Under the pieces are notes generated by a model, which was given only the letters and a program-made list of their open reading frames with translations, did not search any database and was not told the DNA's origin. Made by a program: the position numbers and the translations under genes. From DAOUJI01 sp965197415 (GTDB lineage: Bacteria; Chloroflexota; Dehalococcoidia; Lucifugimonadales; JAGWBF01), in NCBI GenBank assembly GCA_965197415.1, contig OZ240207.1:992001-1056000 (forward strand): a stretch of DNA of 64,000 nt, given 5' to 3'. The first letter of the stretch is position 1, and the number at the start of each line of letters is the position of its first letter. This document shows, piece after piece, positions 56,594 through 64,000 of this stretch.

Positions 56594-59500
56594 CTATCCG
56601 CTCGGACCGCTAACGGTGAACTCCAGTCTGTTGGACATCTTCCTGCCGTCCGCGGTGCAGATGGCCCCTTGGGCGTCGCAGTCGGTGGTTGCCGGGAGTT
56701 CGATGGTCACGTCTCCGGTGCCGTGCGGCTTTACCGTGATGAGCCAGGAAATGTTGCTGGGCTTGTCCGTTCTTTGCGCCCTCTCCACGGATCCGCCCGT
56801 CACGTTGAAGGCGTGGAACTTTAGGGTCCTGTAGCTCAGGCCAAACTCCTCGCTGAACTCGATCTCGAAGGTGAACTCAGACGAGCCATCGTGGGAGGTC
56901 GGGGCGGCGACCTTCAGTCGGACGGTGAGCGGCTCCGAGGCCGCAGCCACCACTGCCGTCGCAGCGCTGGTCAGAGTTTCCTCATTGTCGCGGTCGTCAG
57001 TGAAAATCACCCGGACCTGGATGGGCTGCCCCTGCTCGCTGGACGTGAGCTCGTAGCTGGGGCTGGTGGCCCCGTCGATGTCCGAACCGCCGGCGACCCA
57101 CTGGTAGGCGAAGGTGGCGTTGGTTATCCCGTCGAGGTCGGAGATGTTCGAGGTGTCCGCCGTTAGGGTCTCTCCCACCTGGGGCGTACCGCTGATGGTG
57201 GGCTGGCCCGTGGCCTCGCGGTTGGGCGCAGCAACAACGGCCACAGTCGCCGCGCTGGTAAGGGTCTCGGCGTTGTCCCGGTCGTCGGTGAAGGTCACGC
57301 GTACCTGGATGGTCTGACCCTGCTCACTGGTGGTGAGCTCGTAGCTGGAGCCGGTGGCTCCGGCGATGTCCGAACCTCCGGCGATCCACTGGTAGCTGTA
57401 GGAAACGTTGGTGAGCCCGTCCTCGTCGGCAATGGCCGAGGTTGATGCGGTGAGGGTCTCCTCCACCTGCGGCGTGCCGCTGATGGCTGGCAGGCCGGTG
57501 GCCGCAGTGTTCGGCTTGGCCGCCACGGCCACAGTCGCCGCGCTGGTAAGGGTCTCGGCGTTGTCGCGGTCGTCGGTGAAACTCACCCGGACCTGGATGG
57601 TCTGCCCCTGCTCGCTGGACGTGAGCTCGTAGCTGGAGCCGGTGGCCCCGGCGATGTCCGTACCTCCGGCAAGCCACCGGTAGCTGTAGGACACGTTGGC
57701 CAGCCCATCCTGGTCGGCGACGTTTGCCGTATCCGCCGTTAGGGTCTCTCCCACCTGGGGCGTCCCGTCGATGGTGGGCTGTCCCGTGGCCTCGCGGTTG
57801 GGCGCTGCAACAACGGCCACAGTCGCCGCGCTGGTAAGGGTTTCGGCGTTTTCCCGGTCGTCGGTGAACGTCACCTCCACCTGGACCGTTTGCCCCTGCT
57901 CGCTGGCAGTTAGGGTGTAGGTGGACCCGGTGGCCCCGACTATGTCCGTACCTCCGGCGATCCACTGGTAGCTGTAAGAGACGTTGGTCAGCCCGTCCTG
58001 GTCGGCGACGTTAGACGTGTCCGCCGTCAGCGTCTGGTCTACTTGTGGCGTCCCGTCGATGGTGGGCTTGCCCGTGGCGTGACGGTTGGGCGCCGTAGTC
58101 ACTGGCCTGGTCGGATTGCTGGTCAGCGTCTCCTCGTGGTCTGCGTCGTCGGTGAAGGTCACCTGCACCTTGATGGCCTTGCCCAGGTCGGGGAATACGA
58201 GCTTGTAGGTGGAGCTGGTCGCGTTCTGAATGTCCACGCCGTCAGCCATCCACTGGTAGCCGTACGACACGTTGGCCAACCCGTCCGCGTCCTCAACGCC
58301 GGAGGTATCCGCCGTCAGCGTCTCGTCCACCTGCTCCGTCCCGCTGATGGTCGGCGCGCCCAGGGCCGGTGTATTCTGATCGGACTCCACGAGGTCCACC
58401 GACACCTCGTTCCTGTCCGACCAGCCCAATCCCGGGTCATCCCACCGGAATCTGTAGGACGCACCGCCATGATCCACCTTGGCGTCCGCCGAGCCGAACT
58501 CCTCGTCCCCAACCGACAGCACGAAGCCGGTGGAGAACATCTCCTCGTTCAGGCCGAGCCGGAGCTCGCCGTCCTTGAGAAAAAGGAACCTGACATAGTG
58601 GGTCTTGCCGTCCCACTCGACCTCGGTGGCCGACAGGGACCCCATGTGGGTATTGCTCCAGTACGAATACCCGGTGAACCCATCTCTTGTCCCCACGGTC
58701 ATCGTGGCGAACCAGGCGTTGCTACCCTGCTGCACCACCTCCGTTGCCGCGCTAGTCAGCGTCTCCTCGTTGTCGGCGTCGTCGGTGAAAGTCACCCGGA
58801 CCTGGATGGTCTGCCCCTGCTCGCTGGACGTGAGCTCGTGGCTGGAGCCGGTGGCCCCGACGATGTCCGTACCTCCAGCGATCCACTGGTAGCTGTACGT
58901 TGGGTTGGTCAGCCCGTCTTCGTCGGCGATGTTTGCCGTATCCGCCGTTAGTGTCTCTCCCACCTGGGGCGTCCCGTCGATGGTGGGCTGGCCCGTGGCC
59001 TCTCGGTTGGGCGCTGCAACAACGGCCACAGTTCCCTCGCTGGTAAGGGTCTCGGCGTTATCGGCGTCGTCGGTGAAACTCACCCGGACCTTGATGGTCT
59101 GGGCAACATCATCGGCGTCCAGGGTGTAGGTGGTGTCCGTTGCGTCGGGGATATCGGAATCGCTGTTCCCGTCGCTCCGTATCCACTGGTAGCTGTATGA
59201 GACGTTGGACAACCCATCGGCGTCGGCGATGCTGGAAACGTCCACCGCCAGGGTCTCGTCCACCTGTGCAGTCCCGTCGATGGTGGGCAAGCCCGTAGCC
59301 GGAGTGTTGGCGGCCGCCGAAGCCCGGACGATGCGCACCGGAATGACCTGACCGTCCTCCCAATCGACGTCGAGGTCACTCCATTTGAAGTTGGAATCTC
59401 CTGCCTGCAACGTCAGGGCGACATCGCCGATCTCCAGCGTCAGTTCCTCCGCACCGGGTACAACTTCCGTAAAGGCCAGGCGGATATAACGTCCCGGGGT

Positions 59501-62500
59501 GTAGTGCCACAGCCACTTTGCCTGAAGACCCGCGCTGCCCCCCTCGTTCGAAAAGAGGTCGGAGCTGACGGCGCCAATGGAGCCGTTACCGAGGTCCACC
59601 ACAGACATGTCCGCCGACCACACCAGGGGCGATGGCGCCACCGCATCTGTCGCCGCACTGGTCAGCGTCTCCTCGTTATCGGCGTCGTCCGTGAAGCTCA
59701 CCTTGACCTTGACGGTCTTGCCCTCGTCTTCGACCCCCAGTGTGTAGGTCGAACCCGTGGCGTTCCGTATGTCCGTATCCGTGGGGCCGTCGCTACGTAT
59801 CCACCGGTAGCTGAAGGAGACGTTGTCCAACCCGTCCGCGTCGGAGATGTCCGAGGTCTCCGCCTCCAGCGTCTTGTCCACCTGGGCGGTGCCGCTGATG
59901 GCGGGCAGCCCGGTGGCTGGACTGTTCGGATTGGGCGCGACAGTTTCCGTGGCCTCGCTGGTCAGGGTCTCTTCGTTCTCCGCATCGTCGGTGAAGGACA
60001 CCCTGACCCTGATGGTCTTGCCCTCGTCGTCGTCCGATAGGACGTAGGTAGAGCCGGTCTCGCCCGCTATGTCCGTGTCCGTGCCGCTCTCGCTCCGTAT
60101 CCACTGGTAGCCAAACACGACGCTGGTCATCCCGTCGGCGTCGGCGACGGCCGAGGTCTCCGCCGTCAGCGTCTCGTCCACCTGGGCCGTCCCGCTGATG
60201 GTGGGCAGGCCCGTCGCCAGGCTGTTGTCCTCCACGTGGCTGAAGACCCAGGGTCGGGCCTGCTTGATCGACAGAACATCGTCACTGGTGATCTTGAACT
60301 CGATCTCCATGGCGAACTTCTCGGCGGCTTCAATGCCGTACAGCTCCGCGAACTCGTCGTGGATTACCTCGAGATGAAGGCGCAGCTGACCCATCTGGGC
60401 GTCGCTCATCAGTAGTTTCCCCGGTTCGACCCGGTTGGAGGTCGCGACGACCTCGTAGTCCCGGGGGTACTTGCCGGGCTCGTGCAGCAGGACCTCCTCG
60501 GGCACCGAGAGCGCCTCCGGATTGGTAACCAGGTCCTCCCCGAGCTGCGTGTTTACGTAGTAGCCCTCGACGCCCCCCACGATGGGGTTGAAGGTGACGG
60601 CGACGCCGTTGGCCAGCTCGTCCGAGAAGTTGGGATGCACCAGCACTCCCATCGCCGCCGCCAGGTGGTCGATCCGGTGGAACTCGCGCTCGGTGAAGGC
60701 GCGGAAGTTCCACATGCTGGCGAAGACCTGCTTGAGCGACTTGTCGATCCCGTCCGCCTCCGTCTCGCCCGGCTTCTGAGTCTTGGAGTCGTAGAGCCCC
60801 GCGCCGCTGAAGCCGGGCAGGTCCTCGTTGTTGGTGCTGGACCGGTACCGCAGCGATTGTCCTTCGGGGAACGTGGCGTGCATCGCCACGAGCGCGTCGA
60901 TCATCCACTGGGGGCTCTCGCCTTTCTTGATCTTCTTGCGCAGCTTTTTGAGCTCGGACTCCTGGGTGTCGAAGTCCGACTGGAAGTCCGGGTCGGCGAG
61001 CAATTCCTCGATGTCTTCGTAGAACTCGTTGTGTTTCATGAACTCGTCGTAGAAGTAGAAGGGCACCGCGAACCCGTCGGGCACCGTCCCCTCCGGGAAA
61101 CCAAGCGTGCGAAGCACGGCCAGGTTGGCCGCCTTCACCCCGAACGCGTCCCAGTCGTCGAACCCAACGTCGTCCAGGTCGGTGATCTGTGTGATCGTCA
61201 GATCCCGTTCCGGCGTCTGGGTCTGAGCGGGGCGGGAGTCGGAGTAGTGCGCATCGACCTCGGCGCGGGTGGCCGCGCTGATGGAGTACCCGTCCTCGGT
61301 CACCGTATAGTGGACGAAACTGCCGATCAGGCCGGCGATATCGCCGTCGTCGAGGGCGTCGCGGATATATGCGTTGGGGACGCCGTCCTGCACGGCCCGC
61401 AGGTTTACGTGCGCCAGCGGCGTCTGGGCCACGGTGGTGATGATGCCGCCAACCCGGGGGAGCTCGTTGGGCAACGACTCATAGATCACGATGTCGCGGG
61501 GGTTGGGGCGTCCTTCCAGCGACATGACCCGCAGGAAACCGTATCCCTCCTCCCGGTTGAAGGGAAGGAAATCGACGTCGCGCAGGATGTCCTCCTCCAA
61601 CAGCACATCGACCCTGGAGTCGTCATAGTCGGTACGTTCCCGGTCATAGTTCTCTCGCTGTCTTGGCGAGATCGGCCGGTACGTAAGATCGTTGTCCAGC
61701 AGAGGCATGCTGGCTGCGAGCACCTCATGGGCAAGGGCCACAGTGGCAAAATCGGGAGCATGATTTGATCCGAATGAGTAGACATAGACGCCCAATTCGC
61801 CGTTGGGAGCAAGCACATCGGGGTGGTAGACGATATCGCCGAACAGCCTCCCTTCCCAGTAGCGCCAGTTGGCAATGAGCTGGTTCCTGTAAATGAAACC
61901 GTAGTGTGTCTCGGTGTTGCTGAAATAGACGGCCGGCCGGTTGGTTTCATGGCCGAATATCAAGAAGGGGAGGTCCTGTAGATCCGGGTTGTTCACACGG
62001 GGCCCGGCAATAATCGTCTCAAATGTCCCGCGGTCGGGAACGGCCACCACGCCATCGTCGAAGGGGACGGCAGGCGCGGGGTTCACCGGGTTCATCCCCA
62101 CCGGGTCCTGGAGTTCGGTAATGTCGTCGATGCAATCGCCGTCAACGTCGGCCGGGTCGGCTATAAGATACTTCTCCACCCGGTAGTGCTCCCTGGGGAG
62201 GGGCGAGAGCGGCTCGGTCAGCACCGTCGTGCCCTCCTGGCCCAGTGTCACCGAGGCCACGATCTCGCGATCACCGTCGAGGTCGGGTCGCACGTACAGC
62301 ACGAAGTAGTCGCCGGTCGTGGAATCGACCGCGATGGCCGTGGAGTCGACCAGGACGGAGGCTGCCCCCACGGTCACGTCCACCGGCGCCGGGTCATAGC
62401 CGCCTCCGGGACAATCCCCTGGCGGCGCAGGCAACAGCGTCCCAAAGGGCGCGCTGGTCAGCCACTCGTCATTGCCCGCGTCGTCGGTGAAGCTCACCCG

Positions 62501-63349
62501 GACCATCAGATAGGGCCGTGAGAGCCTGCCCAGGTCGTATCCGGTCGGCGTGTACGTGGAGCCGGTGGCGTCTGCGATGTCGACGATCAGGACGTCTTCG
62601 TTCCGTATCCACTGGTAATTGAAGATGGCGGTGTCCAGCCCGTCGGCGTCGGCGATGCCCGAGGTGTCCGCCGTCAGGGTCTCGCCCACCTGGGCGGGTC
62701 CGGTGATGGCAGGCCGACCCGTCGCCGGGCTGTTGGGTGTGGACGCAACCGCGTCGGCCCCGGCGCTGATGCTCTCCAACTTCACCGTGATTGAGTCTCC
62801 GCGCGCCCAGCCGAGAGCGGTGTCGGTGACGCCGGACCAGGCCAGACGGGTAAACGCACCGAGTCTCCAGTGTTCGACCGAGGTCGTGGTGGCGTCGGCC
62901 AGATCGTAGGTATGCTCGGCAGTCCCCTTGATTAAGCGGAGCCGCAGCAGGTCCCGGTCCTCCTTCTCGCCATCCTTGGCCGCCTCGAAGACCAGGGACA
63001 ATGTGGAGGTGTCTCTGTCCACCAGGAGCTGGACTACCTCGTAATCGTTGTCTTCAAAGGTGAATGTCCTCGAAGATACGGTCCCCAACCAATCTCGTCC
63101 GGCAAAATTGGAAGTCCAGCCGACGACCGGTGGCCACGTCCTGTCTGGCGGCGACGGGGCATATACCCTCAGCTTCGTCTCCCAGACGACTGCGGTATCT
63201 TCCTGGGCGCTGGCCGTCGGGGCGTGGAAGACGTACGGAAGGGCGGTCAGGACGACGGCGGCGATCAAAACCGCCAGCACGCACGAGCGCGCGATCCTTT
63301 TACCGGCATTACCGGCAGCGTGAGCGGCTCTGGCGGGAGCGGTGGTCAT
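56594..63349 (-). CDS. Giant secreted protein: PEP-synthase-like domains plus ten Ig-like repeats
   Basis: A 2251-aa exported protein. A signal peptide (VLAVLIAAVVLTALPYV, then TASAQ) is followed by an N-terminal beta domain and one Ig-like repeat (near residues 210-305). A phosphohistidine-like segment (GIITTVAQTPLAHVNLRA near 635-655) and an ATP-grasp-like PEP/pyruvate-binding segment (LRYRSSTNNEDLPGFSGA near 834, SIKQARPWVF near 1030) come next. Nine more Ig-like repeats of 90 or so residues follow (GTPQVGETLTADT, DADGL, YQWI, FTDDxxNxETLTS). Two other beta domains interrupt them. The last four repeats are nearly identical at DNA level. It probably forms a surface structure; enzyme activity outside the cell is not proven. 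Confidence 0.85.
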   Translation of the reverse strand: MTTAPARAAHAAGNAGKRIARSCVLAVLIAAVVLTALPYVFHAPTASAQEDTAVVWETKLRVYAPSPPDRTWPPVVGWTSNFAGRDWLGTVSSRTFTFEDNDYEVVQLLVDRDTSTLSLVFEAAKDGEKEDRDLLRLRLIKGTAEHTYDLADATTTSVEHWRLGAFTRLAWSGVTDTALGWARGDSITVKLESISAGADAVASTPNSPATGRPAITGPAQVGETLTADTSGIADADGLDTAIFNYQWIRNEDVLIVDIADATGSTYTPTGYDLGRLSRPYLMVRVSFTDDAGNDEWLTSAPFGTLLPAPPGDCPGGGYDPAPVDVTVGAASVLVDSTAIAVDSTTGDYFVLYVRPDLDGDREIVASVTLGQEGTTVLTEPLSPLPREHYRVEKYLIADPADVDGDCIDDITELQDPVGMNPVNPAPAVPFDDGVVAVPDRGTFETIIAGPRVNNPDLQDLPFLIFGHETNRPAVYFSNTETHYGFIYRNQLIANWRYWEGRLFGDIVYHPDVLAPNGELGVYVYSFGSNHAPDFATVALAHEVLAASMPLLDNDLTYRPISPRQRENYDRERTDYDDSRVDVLLEEDILRDVDFLPFNREEGYGFLRVMSLEGRPNPRDIVIYESLPNELPRVGGIITTVAQTPLAHVNLRAVQDGVPNAYIRDALDDGDIAGLIGSFVHYTVTEDGYSISAATRAEVDAHYSDSRPAQTQTPERDLTITQITDLDDVGFDDWDAFGVKAANLAVLRTLGFPEGTVPDGFAVPFYFYDEFMKHNEFYEDIEELLADPDFQSDFDTQESELKKLRKKIKKGESPQWMIDALVAMHATFPEGQSLRYRSSTNNEDLPGFSGAGLYDSKTQKPGETEADGIDKSLKQVFASMWNFRAFTEREFHRIDHLAAAMGVLVHPNFSDELANGVAVTFNPIVGGVEGYYVNTQLGEDLVTNPEALSVPEEVLLHEPGKYPRDYEVVATSNRVEPGKLLMSDAQMGQLRLHLEVIHDEFAELYGIEAAEKFAMEIEFKITSDDVLSIKQARPWVFSHVEDNSLATGLPTISGTAQVDETLTAETSAVADADGMTSVVFGYQWIRSESGTDTDIAGETGSTYVLSDDDEGKTIRVRVSFTDDAENEETLTSEATETVAPNPNSPATGLPAISGTAQVDKTLEAETSDISDADGLDNVSFSYRWIRSDGPTDTDIRNATGSTYTLGVEDEGKTVKVKVSFTDDADNEETLTSAATDAVAPSPLVWSADMSVVDLGNGSIGAVSSDLFSNEGGSAGLQAKWLWHYTPGRYIRLAFTEVVPGAEELTLEIGDVALTLQAGDSNFKWSDLDVDWEDGQVIPVRIVRASAAANTPATGLPTIDGTAQVDETLAVDVSSIADADGLSNVSYSYQWIRSDGNSDSDIPDATDTTYTLDADDVAQTIKVRVSFTDDADNAETLTSEGTVAVVAAPNREATGQPTIDGTPQVGETLTADTANIADEDGLTNPTYSYQWIAGGTDIVGATGSSHELTSSEQGQTIQVRVTFTDDADNEETLTSAATEVVQQGSNAWFATMTVGTRDGFTGYSYWSNTHMGSLSATEVEWDGKTHYVRFLFLKDGELRLGLNEEMFSTGFVLSVGDEEFGSADAKVDHGGASYRFRWDDPGLGWSDRNEVSVDLVESDQNTPALGAPTISGTEQVDETLTADTSGVEDADGLANVSYGYQWMADGVDIQNATSSTYKLVFPDLGKAIKVQVTFTDDADHEETLTSNPTRPVTTAPNRHATGKPTIDGTPQVDQTLTADTSNVADQDGLTNVSYSYQWIAGGTDIVGATGSTYTLTASEQGQTVQVEVTFTDDRENAETLTSAATVAVVAAPNREATGQPTIDGTPQVGETLTADTANVADQDGLANVSYSYRWLAGGTDIAGATGSSYELTSSEQGQTIQVRVSFTDDRDNAETLTSAATVAVAAKPNTAATGLPAISGTPQVEETLTASTSAIADEDGLTNVSYSYQWIAGGSDIAGATGSSYELTTSEQGQTIQVRVTFTDDRDNAETLTSAATVAVVAAPNREATGQPTISGTPQVGETLTADTSNISDLDGITNATFAYQWVAGGSDIDGATSPSYELTSSEQGQPIQVRVIFTDDRDNEETLTSAATAVVAAASEPLTVRLKVAAPTSHDGSSEFTFEIEFSEEFGLSYRTLKFHAFNVTGGSVERAQRTDKPSNISWLITVKPHGTGDVTIELPATTDCDAQGAICTADGRKMSNRLEFTVSGPSG

Positions 63350-63819
63350 GGCGTCCAGCCACCCTCAGGGATCGACAGGGCCGCCAGCTCTCGGGCACGA
63401 CGGAGAGGCGAAGGGCGCGCCGATGCCGCCCGCGCACTCGGCACGGGCAGGTGAACCGTCGCACTGGTAGCCGCTCCCTCAACCCGCTCGGGACGCCAAT
63501 CGCCGACCTCGGATTCCAGCGGAGTTTGGAAGAATGGGCCCGCAGACGCCGCATCGCGGTACCTGAGCGGAGCCGATGGATATGGGGCGCGCCGTATGCA
63601 GGACCGGGCCGTTTCAGGACCCCGTTCGCCCGTCCTCTTACCGGGCTCCCTTAGAAGACCTGGCTTTCCGGCCATTAGTCTCTCCCTCGCTCGTTCCCTT
63701 GTTCACCTGTCACCTGGTCGTTCGTGGCCCCGGATGCCTGACCCTCAGGCCGAACTTCCGCGGGTACGGGCCACTGTTCGTTTCCGTTGTGCTCGACGAT
63801 TCCCCCGGCCATTGGTGAT
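63350..63819. other. Intergenic, nothing recognised
   Basis: About 470 GC-rich bases between the giant surface-protein gene and the partial Cache-domain gene. Open frames occur on both strands but have only Arg/Pro-rich shadow composition. It should hold the surface-protein promoter on the minus strand, but I could not pick one with confidence. Confidence 0.35.
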
Positions 63820-64000
63820 TCAGCCTCCCGAGCCCGACGCGTCGTGGCCGCTGTGCCAGCCGGAGCCGAATGTCATCCCGTCCTGACTGACCAACCAGAC
63901 GCGCACGTCCTCCGTGGTCACCCAGTTGCCTTCGGCGGTGGCCTCGAACATATCCGTGCCGAGCAGGTCCTTTAGGTCCGTTCCAACCAGATTCTTGTCG
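63820..64000 (-). CDS. Cache-domain protein, C-terminal end (partial)
   Basis: The minus-strand frame that enters from the right edge gives DKNLVGTDLKDLLGTDMFEA, GNWVTTEDVRVWLVSQDG and MTFGSGWH before a TGA at 63820-63822. The LVGTDL and GNWV...DGMTFGSGW pattern is the last part of a Cache-type extracytoplasmic sensory or ligand-binding domain. The N-terminal part lies outside the window. Confidence 0.6.
   Translation of the reverse strand, partial: DKNLVGTDLKDLLGTDMFEATAEGNWVTTEDVRVWLVSQDGMTFGSGWHSGHDASGSGG

Overview
The window reads as a bacterial chromosome segment with a mobile region set into it. Both flanks carry ordinary chromosomal genes: an HtrA-like lipoprotein, TypA GTPase, an ABC-F protein, threonine ammonia-lyase, an SDR enzyme, a lactonase, and a giant secreted protein built from Ig-like repeats followed by the tail of a Cache-domain protein. 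The style of these genes (F420/deazaflavin-type nitroreductase, Gfo/Idh/MocA enzyme, aspartyl protease of the DTGAS type, Thr/Pro-rich lipoprotein, Ig-repeat surface protein) suggests a Chloroflexota, probably Dehalococcoidia/SAR202-like. That assignment is inference; no rRNA is present to confirm it. The flanks are moderate in GC, while 25-56 kb is clearly richer in G+C.

Layout. 1-16.5 kb: housekeeping and catabolic genes, a degenerate tRNA-like gene at 0.2 kb, a short DUF262 (GmrS-like) gene with a promoter/operator palindrome, and a decayed alpha/beta hydrolase at 11.1-11.6 kb. 16.6-25.5 kb: two close paralogues of a large serine recombinase on the minus strand, flanking a small cargo zone. 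The cargo is a frameshifted aspartyl protease and a three-gene minus-strand operon (calcineurin-like phosphoesterase, HSP90/GHKL-type ATPase, 112-aa protein) that looks like an undescribed conflict or defence system. 25.5-37.9 kb: a minus-strand conjugation operon with a PAPS-reductase-like PP-loop protein, two small HTH proteins, a replication-relaxation family protein, VirD4-like and VirB4-like ATPases, pilin-like proteins, a PrgI fusion, and a VirB6/TrbL-like membrane protein. No relaxase was recognised. 38-56 kb: a divergent plus-strand operon of DNA-processing genes (regulator, CHC2/TOPRIM primase, Rad52-type annealing protein, PD-(D/E)XK nuclease with Cys cluster, SSB, RadC-type JAMM protein, N6-adenine methyltransferase, SNF2-type helicase). 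It ends in a PRTRC cassette: ubiquitin-like protein C, E2-like protein B, JAMM protein A and an E1-like ThiF protein.

The likely reading is a large integrative and conjugative element with a serine integrase at its left end, a T4SS module, and a replication/repair plus ubiquitin-like module. A second recombinase and a defence-like cargo sit next to it. A tandem repeat array (about 39.31-39.52 kb) lies in the control region of the plus-strand operon, and a family of related intergenic hairpins punctuates that operon. An HTH gene with an in-frame TGA lies near the right edge (56.2-56.5 kb), before the host surface-protein gene.
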